From: an uncultured Oleispira sp.
GTDB taxonomy: Bacteria > Pseudomonadota > Gammaproteobacteria > Pseudomonadales > Oceanobacteraceae
Assembly: GCA_913061415.1 (NCBI GenBank)
Contig: CAJXUD010000001.1
Location: forward strand, 496,001-560,000
Direction of reading: 5' to 3'
Length of the DNA: 64,000 nucleotides
Below, in pieces: positions 28,586 through 38,422 of the stretch. Below the pieces are notes generated by a model. That model had not been told where the DNA came from, did not search any database, and worked only from the letters and a program-made list of their open reading frames with translations. Position 1 is the first letter of the stretch; each line of letters starts with the position of its first letter. A program made the position numbers and the translations under genes.

Positions 28586-30658
28586 TCAGTCAAACAAGTC
28601 TGGAGTAGGGCACTCTAAGATGGCCCCGATAGTTTGCACTAACTCACGCTCAGCGGCTTCTACGCCGTTTACCTGAATACCCGCGGCTAAGGCTTTCATT
28701 ACACGCCCTTTTACGTGGGGGAACGCCTCAGTCAGTGTATCGAGGGCAATGTTGAAGGTTTTGAAAGAAGAGGTTCTTGCTTGCAACTGTATATCGTCAA
28801 ATCCACCCGTATTGGCCGCTACTGCAAAGCTCTTCATAGCGCCTTCTAATGTTTCATTGCCATGATTGGCAACAAACGATAGAACGGTTTCAATGTCGGT
28901 AAGAATCTTTTTAGCATTACCGTGCTTCGCTTTCACCGCCTTGGCTTTGTTGAACGTAGGGTTCAAATATTGAAGAATCATACGGTACAAGCACCATTCG
29001 AATAAATCGATCTTGCCGTCGGCTTGTACGAGCTTGACCAACAGCTGTTTAAAATCAGTATATTGATCTTCTGAAAGTAGCTTGAGTGCTGGGATGGCCT
29101 TGTCGATCATGGGTAAGCGCTTACTCTCGTTGAGCAGTACTACTAATGGGGTGAGCTGATTGACCGACTGATATAAACCCTCGCCACAAAATTGCTTGAT
29201 CAGGTCGAGTTGCTGGTCATACACAAGCGACGTATTAGGTGCGAGTAAAAGGGTATAGCACAAGGCTCTCGCATTCATAGGGTCATGAGCTGCGGCAGTT
29301 AGCTTTGCTTCGACATCGATACGGTTGGTTTCTTGATCACCTAATTGCTGGCCACTTGATGGTTGGCCACTGGATAGTTGGTCAAGTGCACTATCTGATA
29401 CTGAGTTAGCAGGTGTTGAGTTAGCAGGTGTTGAGTTAGCAGGTGCTGGATAGTCAATTGCAGCACTTACGGCAGCGGCAACACCGGTAAGCAAATCTTC
29501 TGTGTTTAACGTACTTTTAGGCGCGAGCTGAGGTGATTCATCGTAGGCTTGCTTTAAGGTTTGTGGTGCGACCCATTCTCCGTCCCAATGCTTATCAATG
29601 CGGCGAATGCGCTCTTCTAGTTTTGGGTGAGTTGATAAAAATCCAAAACGACCAGAAAAATGACTGTAAATGGCATTACTAAAAAAAGCATGGCTAAATT
29701 CTTCGCGGCGGCTGTGGCCAATGGCAGAACCAACTCCACCATAACCAATGACCTTTAGGGCTTCGGCAATGGCTTGTGGATCGCGAGTAAATTGAACGGC
29801 ACTCGCATCAGCGAGGTATTCACGCTGGCGGCTAACGGCGGCTTGTATTAACTTTCCAAAAAATACGCCACTGTAACCCAGTATCATAAAACCTAAGCCG
29901 ATTAAAAAGAGAGGAACTCCGCCTTCTTTTTTGCTTGAACTGTTAGAAAAGATTGTGGTTTGTGAGCGCCCGCGGCTATAGATACTATGACGAGCGCCGG
30001 TATTCAAAATAATACGGCCCAGTAAACCGATGCATAAAATACCAAATAAAATTGCGATTAAGCGCATATTCATTCGCATATCGCCGTTTAAAATATGGCT
30101 AAACTCATGGCCGATAACCCCTTGCATTTGCAAGCGAGAGAGCTTGGTTAAGCAGCCTTTGGTTACGCCAATGACGGCATCAGAAGGTTGAAAGCCTGCG
30201 GCAAATGCATTGATTCCGATTTCATCATCGAGCAAATAGACTTGAGGAACGGGCATGCCAGATGCGATGGCCATTTCTTCAACGATATTTAATAAACGTT
30301 TTTCGTAAAAATCATCACTATCCGGGTGCAGTAAACGACCACCGAGTGTTTCGGCAATGGATGCGCCACCCCCGCTCAGTTTTACGGCTTTATAAAAGTA
30401 AGCAAGGCCGACAAAACCACAAACGATCGCAGAAATGGTGAGCCATGAACGCCAAGACATGTAGTGGAATATGTCGAGCAGGGAGGGATCCCGAATTGTT
30501 TTATTTCCTAGCTCAGGAAAAATATCTGGGTTGCCCCAAAGAAAGCCTGCGACCAATAAATTGGTCAAAAAAATAAGCGTGAATAACGCCAAGACAAATA
30601 AAACAATTAACTGTCTTGTACGTTTTCGCGCTTGGTCTTGATGGCCAAAAAAATCCAT
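28586..30658 (-). CDS. M48-family membrane metallopeptidase
   Basis: A 690-residue zinc protease related to HtpX. Two N-terminal helices (about 16-40 and 72-90) are followed by the catalytic domain with HEFSH (His184, Glu185, His188) and the third ligand in REYLADASAVQF. Further helices lie near 200-270. The C-terminal half (about 390-690) is a non-catalytic domain common in LemA-linked M48 proteins. Its ATG overlaps the lemA stop by one base (TAATG). LemA/M48 pairs are thought to act in envelope protein quality control. A linker holds a 15-bp tandem repeat. Confidence 0.9.
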   Translation of the reverse strand: MDFFGHQDQARKRTRQLIVLFVLALFTLIFLTNLLVAGFLWGNPDIFPELGNKTIRDPSLLDIFHYMSWRSWLTISAIVCGFVGLAYFYKAVKLSGGGASIAETLGGRLLHPDSDDFYEKRLLNIVEEMAIASGMPVPQVYLLDDEIGINAFAAGFQPSDAVIGVTKGCLTKLSRLQMQGVIGHEFSHILNGDMRMNMRLIAILFGILCIGLLGRIILNTGARHSIYSRGRSQTTIFSNSSSKKEGGVPLFLIGLGFMILGYSGVFFGKLIQAAVSRQREYLADASAVQFTRDPQAIAEALKVIGYGGVGSAIGHSRREEFSHAFFSNAIYSHFSGRFGFLSTHPKLEERIRRIDKHWDGEWVAPQTLKQAYDESPQLAPKSTLNTEDLLTGVAAAVSAAIDYPAPANSTPANSTPANSVSDSALDQLSSGQPSSGQQLGDQETNRIDVEAKLTAAAHDPMNARALCYTLLLAPNTSLVYDQQLDLIKQFCGEGLYQSVNQLTPLVVLLNESKRLPMIDKAIPALKLLSEDQYTDFKQLLVKLVQADGKIDLFEWCLYRMILQYLNPTFNKAKAVKAKHGNAKKILTDIETVLSFVANHGNETLEGAMKSFAVAANTGGFDDIQLQARTSSFKTFNIALDTLTEAFPHVKGRVMKALAAGIQVNGVEAAERELVQTIGAILECPTPDLFD
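29403..29447. repeat. 15-bp tandem repeat, three copies, in the M48 gene
   Basis: GAGTTAGCAGGTGTT occurs three times head to tail (29403-29417, 29418-29432, 29433-29447; the last copy has one change). On the minus strand it encodes the repeated pentapeptide STPAN in the linker between the protease and C-terminal domains. Copy number can change without altering the frame. Confidence 0.9.
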
Positions 30659-31254
30659 TAAAAGCTAACCTTGGGGGCCGCTTGAATTTGAGCACTGTCT
30701 TCAAATTCTAACAGTGTTGCATCTTTGGTATGGCCAAATTTATTGGCAAAGAAAATGGGTGGAAACGATTGGCGGTACGTATTGTAAGTCGTGACGGCAT
30801 CGTTAAAAGCTTGGCGAGCAAACGCGACTTTGTTTTCTGTGCTGGTCAGCTCTTCAGTAAGTTGCATCATATTGGTATTGGCTTTTAATTCTGGATAAGC
30901 TTCTACCGTGACATTAAAGCGGCTCATCGCTCCGGCTAACGCACCTTCTGCTCCTGCAAGTTTGCCCATCGCGGCAGCACTTGAAGGATTGCTCGCAACG
31001 GCTTTTAATCCTGCCATAGCTTCATTTCGGGCTTCCACAACCGCTGTTAACGTTTCTGACTCGTGCTTTAAATAGGCCTTAGCGGTTTCTACTAAGTTTG
31101 GAATTAAATCGTAGCGGCGCTTGAGCTGTACTTCGATCTGAGAGAAACCATTCTCGTAGCGATTTTTAAAGGCCACAAGATTATTATAAATACTGATGAT
31201 ATAAAATATGAGCGCCGCAATAACGACGAGGGTAATAATTGTTGAAATTTCCAT
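30658..31254 (-). CDS. lemA: LemA family protein
   Basis: A 198-residue protein with one N-terminal transmembrane helix (about 5-22) and a helical bundle. FKNRYENGFSQIEVQLKRRY followed by DLIPNLVETAKAYLKHE is the LemA signature, and ARQAFNDAVTTYNTYRQSFP lies near the C-terminus. The function is not settled; it is typically encoded just upstream of an M48 peptidase, as here. Confidence 0.93.
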   Translation of the reverse strand: MEISTIITLVVIAALIFYIISIYNNLVAFKNRYENGFSQIEVQLKRRYDLIPNLVETAKAYLKHESETLTAVVEARNEAMAGLKAVASNPSSAAAMGKLAGAEGALAGAMSRFNVTVEAYPELKANTNMMQLTEELTSTENKVAFARQAFNDAVTTYNTYRQSFPPIFFANKFGHTKDATLLEFEDSAQIQAAPKVSF

Positions 31255-31320
31255 TGTCTAATCCTTGTTAATGAATTCAGAAACTATTTGCTCAGTTGAG
31301 CTAAATTAATTGATGTCAGG

Positions 31321-31647
31321 TTATTTTTTATGCCATTGGCCGTTAGCATCTTTATAAAATTCGCCGGTTTTTAATTTAGCCGTGATTTTTTCTCCAGCGA
31401 TCTTTTCAATACTTTTTAAATCAGTTTTTTGTTTAATCGCAATGCTCTGATATTTTTCTTTACGCTTTGCATTAATATCTGTCATTAACGTCTTGGCTTC
31501 TTCATTGCCTCTTGGCGTCATTTCTAAATAGCCGCTGGCGTTTTCGCCTAACAAGCCCTTGGCCTGTGCGTCATCTAGTGAAAGAGCAAACGATAGTTGG
31601 CTCATTAATAAAAGTGAGGCGGTCATGATGATCGATTTTAAAGTCAT
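31321..31647 (-). CDS. ydbL: YdbL family (DUF1318) protein
   Basis: A 108-residue periplasmic protein with a signal peptide ending near LSFALS (residue 22). LDDAQAKGLLGENASGYLE is characteristic of YdbL/DUF1318, as are the basic middle region with NAKRKEKYQSIA and the ending GQWHKK. In E. coli ydbH-ynbE-ydbL form an operon and YdbL modulates the YdbH-YnbE bridge. The same order is kept here. Confidence 0.9.
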   Translation of the reverse strand: MTLKSIIMTASLLLMSQLSFALSLDDAQAKGLLGENASGYLEMTPRGNEEAKTLMTDINAKRKEKYQSIAIKQKTDLKSIEKIAGEKITAKLKTGEFYKDANGQWHKK

Positions 31648-31732
31648 GTTGTATTCCTTTTCTGCGCTTAATTAATGCTAATCAAGCCGGAGACATGATG
31701 CCGGCTGATTTAAAGATAAAAATATTTTGATA

Positions 31733-31909
31733 TTAGAAAAGATCGCTCTCTTCACTGAATAAGTCTTCTAGTTCTTTTTCAACCTTTATACGAACTTCGT
31801 GCTCGATTTTAACATTCAGGTTAATAGTAATAGGCTTGTCGGGGGCAGCCACTTTCACTGTACAGGCACTGGTGATCATTATCAGTGCTAATAAGGAGAT
31901 CTGTTTCAT
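31733..31909 (-). CDS. ynbE: YnbE family small outer-membrane lipoprotein, 58 aa
   Basis: A 58-residue lipoprotein running from ATG at 31909 (complement) to the stop at 31733. The signal ends in TSAC (lipobox, Cys16), followed by TVKVAAPDKPITINLNVKIE, the YnbE signature. In E. coli YnbE multimers in the outer membrane contact the C-terminus of YdbH to complete an intermembrane bridge. It lies between ydbH and ydbL on the same strand. Confidence 0.9.
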   Translation of the reverse strand: MKQISLLALIMITSACTVKVAAPDKPITINLNVKIEHEVRIKVEKELEDLFSEESDLF

Positions 31910-31979
31910 AGTATTTTCCAGTGATTAATATGGGTTAACTTTTTCTTTTATGCTGAATTTATTAATAGATACTTTTGCA

Positions 31980-34859
31980 TTATTGATACTTATTCTCAAG
32001 TTTTTGCACAATATCATTACTGACTCTTAAGCTTTCAAGCAAATCGAGTAGGTTGTACTCTAAATTTAAATTAAAGTGTGTCGCTTGGCCATCAAAGAAC
32101 GTTGGGTTATACCCTTGGAACTGTAATCCTAAATTTAATTCCCCATCAGGCTGATAAGTAACGTCTGTTTGCAGCTTATCGTAGCGGAAGTCGTTTAAGA
32201 CCTGCATCGCTAGGCTAACACTCGGATCGCTTTGTTTTAAACTATCGGCCGTTGCCCCGCGGAATTGTACGACACCTCCTGGTGCGCGGGCGTATAAACT
32301 GCCTGCCGGAATTTGGGGTCCTTCAGGTAATAATATAATCGGTAATACACCGTCTAATCGACCGGTTGCCGTAACGCCTGAACCCGATTCAAGAGCGGCT
32401 AACTGCTCCAGCTGTAGACCTTCGACCTCGATGCCAAAGGCATTAACCTCTTGGCGAGTATCATAGCGAATAAGTGGAACATTAATTCGGCCTCCCAATA
32501 CATCAGTATGCACTTCTTCAATAACAACCAGCGCTTGTGAGAAGTCTGATTCAATGGTCGTAGTGCTGCGCGCTAAAATGTTTTCAATGTTAATCCCTGG
32601 GTTGATACTGAGTGCCGATATTTGGCTATCAATACGGAAGTCATCATAAAAAGGACGACGGATCGCCAGCTGCATATCGATATCTTCCCAGGTCGTCAAT
32701 TCTTGATAAATTCCCGACATGTCATCAATGCGTAACATTAGGTCAGGCTGCCAACGCCAAGCAATGCTGTTATCATCGAAAATATCGGCCTGATACTGCT
32801 GCCACTGCACCCAGCCTTGTGCAGATAAACTTCCATTCAGTAACTGGGCCTCGGTTAAGTCTGCCATGGCGATTAAGCCCATTTGCTGCCAGTCGAGTTT
32901 TAAGTTATTCAAATACAGTTGTGCACTGCCTTGCTGTAAATGGTTGAAGTCGTGTTGTGCTAATAGCGTTAAGTCTAAACTATTGGATAAGCCCGTTAGT
33001 TTCATTGATGCGGTGAGCTTAGCTTGCTTAAGGTCGATAGAGCTAAGATCAAACTTGCCATTAAAAAGAAGCGATGGAACCGGCCACTGGTTCCAGTGAG
33101 TTTTTTTGTTTTTAACTTCCCAGTGGCAGGCCAGCGGCAATTGAGACAGTGCCTGCTGGCTTCTTAATTGTGGAGAGTATTGCAACTTTAACCAATCAAG
33201 ATTACAGCTGACTTGTGCATTTTCTAATGCGAGTTTTTCTTTTTTATGTTGCCAATTAAGTTGCTCGATAATAACCGAAAAATTCTTCGCTTGCGTGAGC
33301 TCGCCATCAATACCCTCTATCAGCCAGTCTGGTAATAATTGCCAGTGAATAGCCGAAAGGTTCGCTTCGATTTTCTCGGGGAAAAGCGCTTCTGCTTCTA
33401 AATAGTGACTTTGGTTATTCAAACCATGAGGCAAGCTGACTTGCCAATGCCAGTTATTTTCATGCTGTTGGCCTTGCACAACAATTTCGCCTTGGCTTGT
33501 ATTAGTGAACTTTGGCCATAATGCATTTTTTTGTTGAGTATCTAGATTCAGTATTTGCTGGCTATAAAACTTAGCCGTATCGTTTAAGGCTTGGCTGTAT
33601 TGTCCGACCAGTTCTAATTCTGTTTTATGAGAGAGCTGGTCGCCTGTTAACTGTTGGGCGAGAGTCCCTTGCCACTGACACGTATTGCCGTCTATTTTAA
33701 AGTTGCAGGTAAATAATAATGCGTCTTTTAGCTGCTGTTTTATTTTAAGCTTGGTCGGCACTAGCGAGACAATGTCGCCGGCCAAATCAAAGGTATCTAA
33801 GCTGAACTGCCATTGCTCTTCGCGCTGGTGATCAATATTGGCATTTAAGCTAATGTCTAAACGGGCATCATTTAAAATAGGTTTATTATTGAGTAGATCA
33901 AAAACTTTAAAATCTTCAATTTTTAACTGCAAAAAACTCGTTGCCGAAAGCTGGGTTAACAGCGCTTGCGGGTCAGTGATCACGGTGGGTAATTTCAGCG
34001 CGAGGTTCCACGCTTGAATGGCAACCTTAGCGTCTAATGATTGAGTTCGATCTTGCTGTGCTATCAGCGATAACCACGATTGAATATCGGCACTTTGCTG
34101 CAGAGTCAGTATGGCAGGTTGTGATGAGTCGCTTGGCATTAACCAATGGGCGCTTAGATTAAAAATAGGCGCGGTTTGCTGCTCGATAAAGATCAGACTG
34201 CTAATGTCACCTTGGTGATCGATGATTAATTCATGGCGTAGGTCTTTGTTTAATGAGTCGCTTTGAATTGAATTATTGAGAGTGAGCTGTTGCTTATCAA
34301 ATTTCAGCTGGCTATCAACCGATAGCTGCGGATGCTGTAATTGGAATTGCTTAACCGTTAACGTATCCAGCGGCAGCTGCTTAAAAACATCTTCTAAGCT
34401 CGCTAGTTTTAATTCCGAATTTTCACTCGTTACGGGCTGGCTATTAGGAGAGTTGCTATTCGCAGAGCTGCTATTAGGAGAGTTGCTATTCGCAGAGCTG
34501 CTATTAGGAGTGACTAGTATCTTTGTGGGCTTATCGTTGGGTTTAATCGATACTTGCGCATATTCAATAGAAACCTCTTTAACTTTTCCCGCAGCAAGGC
34601 TCCAAGGAGAGAAGGTTATTTCAATATCGCGCAGTGCTATTTGGCTATTATTGGGCGGAAGCAGGAAACCTACTTCAGAAATTTTAAGCGTATGCCAAGA
34701 TAATTGGCTAAGATGAGCATGGCCTTGCTCTAGTTTGGCTTTCTCCATTACCCAAGGCAGCAGAGAATTAATTCCCTGCTTCGCAAGAGTCGGCAGATAA
34801 ACAATACAACCCGCTAGTACAATCACACTAATAAGCAGTGCTTTAAGCCATGATTTCAT
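31980..34859 (-). CDS. ydbH: YdbH, AsmA-like intermembrane lipid transport protein
   Basis: A 959-residue protein with one N-terminal membrane anchor (residues about 7-25) and a long, beta-rich periplasmic region, typical of the AsmA-like YdbH. The C-terminal part with GRINVPLIRYDTRQEVN, GRLDGVLPI and PGGVVQFRG matches YdbH. With TamB and YhdP this family moves phospholipids between inner and outer membranes. An N-terminal linker at about 118-142 is a Ser/Asn/Pro repeat. The gene heads ydbH-ynbE-ydbL. Confidence 0.92.
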   Translation of the reverse strand: MKSWLKALLISVIVLAGCIVYLPTLAKQGINSLLPWVMEKAKLEQGHAHLSQLSWHTLKISEVGFLLPPNNSQIALRDIEITFSPWSLAAGKVKEVSIEYAQVSIKPNDKPTKILVTPNSSSANSNSPNSSSANSNSPNSQPVTSENSELKLASLEDVFKQLPLDTLTVKQFQLQHPQLSVDSQLKFDKQQLTLNNSIQSDSLNKDLRHELIIDHQGDISSLIFIEQQTAPIFNLSAHWLMPSDSSQPAILTLQQSADIQSWLSLIAQQDRTQSLDAKVAIQAWNLALKLPTVITDPQALLTQLSATSFLQLKIEDFKVFDLLNNKPILNDARLDISLNANIDHQREEQWQFSLDTFDLAGDIVSLVPTKLKIKQQLKDALLFTCNFKIDGNTCQWQGTLAQQLTGDQLSHKTELELVGQYSQALNDTAKFYSQQILNLDTQQKNALWPKFTNTSQGEIVVQGQQHENNWHWQVSLPHGLNNQSHYLEAEALFPEKIEANLSAIHWQLLPDWLIEGIDGELTQAKNFSVIIEQLNWQHKKEKLALENAQVSCNLDWLKLQYSPQLRSQQALSQLPLACHWEVKNKKTHWNQWPVPSLLFNGKFDLSSIDLKQAKLTASMKLTGLSNSLDLTLLAQHDFNHLQQGSAQLYLNNLKLDWQQMGLIAMADLTEAQLLNGSLSAQGWVQWQQYQADIFDDNSIAWRWQPDLMLRIDDMSGIYQELTTWEDIDMQLAIRRPFYDDFRIDSQISALSINPGINIENILARSTTTIESDFSQALVVIEEVHTDVLGGRINVPLIRYDTRQEVNAFGIEVEGLQLEQLAALESGSGVTATGRLDGVLPIILLPEGPQIPAGSLYARAPGGVVQFRGATADSLKQSDPSVSLAMQVLNDFRYDKLQTDVTYQPDGELNLGLQFQGYNPTFFDGQATHFNLNLEYNLLDLLESLRVSNDIVQKLENKYQ
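34441..34510. repeat. 30-bp tandem repeat in ydbH
   Basis: A 30-base unit starting CTATTAGGAGAGTTGCTATT occurs twice exactly (34441-34470, 34471-34500) with a third partial copy to 34510. On the minus strand it encodes tandem SPNSSSANSN in the linker after the YdbH anchor. It is in frame, so copy number changes linker length only. Confidence 0.92.
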
Positions 34860-34904
34860 TCTCTGCTCAGCTCCTTGCGATTACGAGAGGGTTTTATTGC
34901 TGAG

Positions 34905-35618
34905 TTACTTCGCCGCTTTAACCGTCTTAACACCTTCTTGAGTGGCGAGTAATAAAGTATCGGCAGGGCGAACGGCAAATAAACCGTTAGTAACAACACC
35001 TGTTAATTGGTTCACGCTGGCTTCTAAAGACTTAGGTGCCGCTTTAGCCCCCGGAGCCATATGAAAGTGATGAACATCTAAAATAACATTGCCGTTATCG
35101 GTGGTAAAACCGGTGCGTAAAACGGGATCGCCGCCTAGCTTGACCATTTCGCGAGCAACGTAGCTGCGGGCCATTGGAATGACTTCAACCGGCAGAGGAA
35201 AAGTCCCCATCACTTCTACCAATTTACTTTCGTCGGCAACGCATACAAATTCTTTGGCCACTGCGGCAACGATTTTCTCGCGGGTTAATGCACCACCGCC
35301 GCCCTTAATCATTTCTAGCTGGTGGTTAATCTCGTCAGCGCCATCAACATAAAACTCAAGTTCGAATACCGAGTTTAAATCGTAAACTGGAATTCCGTGG
35401 TTCTTCAGTCGCTCTGCAGTCGCTTCTGAACTGGCAACGGCACCGTCAAATAAGTGTTTAAACTCAGCTAATGCATCAATAAAGCAATTAGCGGTGGAGC
35501 CTGTGCCGACACCGATAATGGAGTCGGTTTCTAAATGTGGCTTGATGTATTCAGCGGCGGCTTTACCGACAGCGGCTTTAAGTTGGTCAGAAGTTAATAC
35601 ATTCGCAGATGAGGACAT
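34905..35618 (-). CDS. rpiA: Ribose-5-phosphate isomerase A
   Basis: A 237-residue enzyme that interconverts ribose 5-phosphate and ribulose 5-phosphate in the pentose phosphate pathway. [16 protein letters not shown] is the phosphate-binding loop; DGADEIN and [14 protein letters not shown] hold the catalytic Asp, Glu and Lys region. The gene is transcribed divergently from ilvA across a 115-base gap, the rpiA/ilvA arrangement seen in Pseudomonas. Confidence 0.97.
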   Translation of the reverse strand: MSSSANVLTSDQLKAAVGKAAAEYIKPHLETDSIIGVGTGSTANCFIDALAEFKHLFDGAVASSEATAERLKNHGIPVYDLNSVFELEFYVDGADEINHQLEMIKGGGGALTREKIVAAVAKEFVCVADESKLVEVMGTFPLPVEVIPMARSYVAREMVKLGGDPVLRTGFTTDNGNVILDVHHFHMAPGAKAAPKSLEASVNQLTGVVTNGLFAVRPADTLLLATQEGVKTVKAAK

Positions 35619-35733
35619 GTTTTGGCTCTAGTCGATTCGGTTAAATGGGGCTTAAAAATTAATCACGCACACAAGCATTATAAATCCTTATTCGTTACAA
35701 TGCTTGTTCTCATACACGAAAAAAGTATAGATC

Positions 35734-37293
35734 ATGACTGCCCGTACTTCTGCCAAGCCCAACTCTAAGTTATTAGACCAATATATTAAGAAAATTCTGT
35801 CTGCCAACGTCTATGACGTAGCGATTGAGTCGCCTTTGCATATTGCTCCATTCCTGTCTGAGCGATTGGAAAACAATATTTGGGTAAAGCGAGAAGATAA
35901 ACAGCCGGTCTATTCATTTAAAATTCGCGGTGCTTACAATAAAGTTGTTCAGCTTACCGATAAAGAGAAGGCCGCGGGTGTTGTCGCGGCTTCGGCAGGC
36001 AACCACGCGCAAGGTCTGGCATTGGCTGCTAAAGAGCTGGGCATTAAAGCCACCATCGTTATGCCACGTACCACCCCTGATATTAAGGTGAAGTCTTGCA
36101 AGGCTCGTGGTGCTCGAGTTGTTTTACATGGCGATACGTTTGATGAAGCCTTTGCCTATTCACAAAAACTGGTTGAAGAAAAAGGCTTTACCTATATTCA
36201 TCCGTACGACGATCCAGAAGTGATTGCTGGCCAAGGTACCATTGGTATGGAGATTTTACGTCAGTTGAATGATCCTATTGATGCAATTTTTGTCCCCGTT
36301 GGCGGTGGCGGCATCATTGCGGGAATCGCGGCGTATGTGAAGTTTTTACGCCCTGAGATCAAAGTTATCGGTGTTGAATCAACTGAATCGGCTTGTTTGC
36401 ATGCGGCATTGGCCGCTGGTCGTCGGGTTACCTTGCCTCAAGTGGGTATCTTTGCAGATGGCGTAGCCGTTGCGCAGATTGGTAAAAACACCTGGGATAT
36501 CGCTCGTCACTATGTCGACGAGGTGATTACTTGCTCACCTGACGAGCTTTGTGCTGCCATTAAAGACATCTTTGATGATACCCGTGCAGTCTGCGAACCG
36601 GCAGGGGCTTTGGGTGTGGCAGGTATGAAGAAGTATGTTGAGCGTGAGGGCATTAAAGGCGCTAACTTGGTTTCTATTTTAAGTGGCGCTAACGTCAACT
36701 TTGACCGTTTACGCTATATCGCTGAGGTTGCTGAAATTGGTGAAGGCCGTGAAGCTATCTTGGCCGTGACTATTCCTGAGCGTGCCGGTAGCTTTCAGCA
36801 ATTCTGTAGCTTATTGGGCAAGCGTCCGATTACTGAATTTAATTATCGCTATCGCGACGACAACTCAGCGCAAATTTATGTCGGTGTTAAAGTAGGTGCC
36901 GAAAAAGATGCTCGTCAGCAGTTGTTAAATGAATTGGCTGAAAAAGAATATCCGGTTCTAGATTTAACCGAAGATGAAGTTTCGAAGTATCACATTCGCC
37001 ATATGGTCGGTGGCCATGCTCCTGATTCGATTAATGATGAATTAGTATACCGCTTTGAGTTTCCAGAGCGTCCGGGTGCGTTATTGCAGTTCTTAAAGTC
37101 GTTGGGTAAGAAATTCAATATTTCGTTATTCCATTACCGTAATCACGGTGCTGCTAATGGGCGTGTATTAATTGGCTTGCAGGTGCCGAAAGATAATCGT
37201 CAGCATAAAGAGCTAGAAGGCTACTTGATTGAGCTCGGGTATAACTATTGGAATGAGTCCGATAACCCAGCGTATCAATTGTTCCTTCGCTAG
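35734..37293 (+). CDS. ilvA: Biosynthetic threonine ammonia-lyase
   Basis: A 519-residue PLP enzyme that deaminates threonine to 2-oxobutanoate for isoleucine synthesis. PLP-binding Lys63 is in SFKIRGAYNK, SAGNHAQGLAL binds substrate and PVGGGGIIAG binds the PLP phosphate. Two ACT-like regulatory domains follow (about 330-405 and 425-515), including PERAGSFQQF and PERPGALLQF, which mark the allosteric biosynthetic form. Confidence 0.96.
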   Translation: MTARTSAKPNSKLLDQYIKKILSANVYDVAIESPLHIAPFLSERLENNIWVKREDKQPVYSFKIRGAYNKVVQLTDKEKAAGVVAASAGNHAQGLALAAKELGIKATIVMPRTTPDIKVKSCKARGARVVLHGDTFDEAFAYSQKLVEEKGFTYIHPYDDPEVIAGQGTIGMEILRQLNDPIDAIFVPVGGGGIIAGIAAYVKFLRPEIKVIGVESTESACLHAALAAGRRVTLPQVGIFADGVAVAQIGKNTWDIARHYVDEVITCSPDELCAAIKDIFDDTRAVCEPAGALGVAGMKKYVEREGIKGANLVSILSGANVNFDRLRYIAEVAEIGEGREAILAVTIPERAGSFQQFCSLLGKRPITEFNYRYRDDNSAQIYVGVKVGAEKDARQQLLNELAEKEYPVLDLTEDEVSKYHIRHMVGGHAPDSINDELVYRFEFPERPGALLQFLKSLGKKFNISLFHYRNHGAANGRVLIGLQVPKDNRQHKELEGYLIELGYNYWNESDNPAYQLFLR

Positions 37294-37313
37294 CTCTCTA
37301 GAATTATAGATAT

Positions 37314-37350
37314 AAAAAAAGGCTAATCATGATCGATTAGCCTTTTTTGT
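37314..37350. terminator. Bidirectional Rho-independent terminator
   Basis: GGCTAATC (37321-37328) pairs with GATTAGCC (37335-37342) around a six-base loop, with an A-run before and a T-run after. It separates ilvA (+) from the convergent small lipoprotein gene. Confidence 0.92.
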
Positions 37351-37376
37351 TTTCAGACATTGCTAACTGTTTAGAC

Positions 37377-37598
37377 TTACATTTTAGTCACTTTGTCATA
37401 ACTTGTTTTTAGCTTTTCTGCGCAGGCTTTTCTTGCCTCATCTTCAGTCATTGTTTTTTTGTAATCTTCCAAGCACGATTTATAAAGAGGCTGTGCTTCT
37501 TTTAACATGTCTTTATTGAGCATATCTTTTGATAGGTTTTGATTAGCACAAGCGGTTACAGTGAAAATTACGGTTAAGGCGATGAATAGATTTTTCAT
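37377..37598 (-). CDS. Small lipoprotein, 73 aa
   Basis: A 73-residue protein whose signal peptide ends in VTAC (lipobox, Cys17). The mature part is Lys/Glu-rich and helical, with paired cysteines in YKSCLEDYKKTMTEDEARKA near 43 and 58. No named family. It stands alone between the ilvA terminator and smrA. Confidence 0.75.
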   Translation of the reverse strand: MKNLFIALTVIFTVTACANQNLSKDMLNKDMLKEAQPLYKSCLEDYKKTMTEDEARKACAEKLKTSYDKVTKM

Positions 37599-37783
37599 GG
37601 GGTTCCAGTTTTTGTCGTTAATATTGGGTGTATTTTAATTCTAAAGTCGTCATCAAGAAAGGATTAGTCGTGAGTCTGTGACAGGATACGGTTAAACCGA
37701 CAGTCTTTTCATTAACGAGAGCTATTAATGGCGATTATAATTTCAGCGCGTTTGGCCAGTTCACGAGCCTGATTATAAATATT

Positions 37784-38335
37784 CTATTCTTTATTCCGGG
37801 TGCTCTTACGAAGTAATACATAAAATGCCCCCGTACCTCCGTCGTTAGGTTGCGCAGTATGATAGGCCATAACATCGGCAAGCTGCGGTAGCCAATGGAC
37901 TAGGTAGCTTTTAAGTAATGCCGGGTCCTCGATATTGCGATCGCCTTTGCCGGGAGTAATGAGTACGGTGCGTAAATCGTATTTGACACAGTCGTTAATA
38001 AAACCAAAGACAACTTCTCGTGCTTTATCAATTGTCATGCGATGTAGATCTAAGCGAGCATCAATCGGAAATTTACCCTGACGAAGTTTGCGAAAAACAC
38101 CGTCTTGGATTCCGTGGCATTTAAAGCCTATTTCATCATGGGGCTGCACGCGTTCGACTTCATAGTGTTGAAGGTGGTTAGGATCGCTGCTAATTTTTTC
38201 TTGGGTCGCAGACTGCTGTCGTAATTTTTGCGCCTCTGTAATTGAATGCGGCTTACTTAAATCCACTTTCTTTGTCTGTTGTATCTTTTTTACGCCCTGC
38301 ATTTCTCGCAGAAAAAAATCATCATCGTCGGTCAT
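37784..38335 (-). CDS. smrA: Smr-domain endonuclease SmrA
   Basis: A 183-residue protein with an acidic start (TDDDDFFLREMQGVKKI) and a C-terminal Smr (MutS2-type) domain from about 90. Visible motifs are LDLHRMT, VLITPGKG and the ending TGAFYVLLRKS. SmrA proteins are DNA/RNA-nicking enzymes without the MutS core. LDLHRMT in place of LDLHGxT is tolerated in this branch. Confidence 0.9.
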   Translation of the reverse strand: MTDDDDFFLREMQGVKKIQQTKKVDLSKPHSITEAQKLRQQSATQEKISSDPNHLQHYEVERVQPHDEIGFKCHGIQDGVFRKLRQGKFPIDARLDLHRMTIDKAREVVFGFINDCVKYDLRTVLITPGKGDRNIEDPALLKSYLVHWLPQLADVMAYHTAQPNDGGTGAFYVLLRKSTRNKE

Positions 38336-38422
38336 GGTGTGCTACATCGAGTATGCGAAGAGAGCTCGCTGAATAAAATAAGCCTAATTGAGCTCAAGTA
38401 TACCATCTAGTTAAATCTGTCG

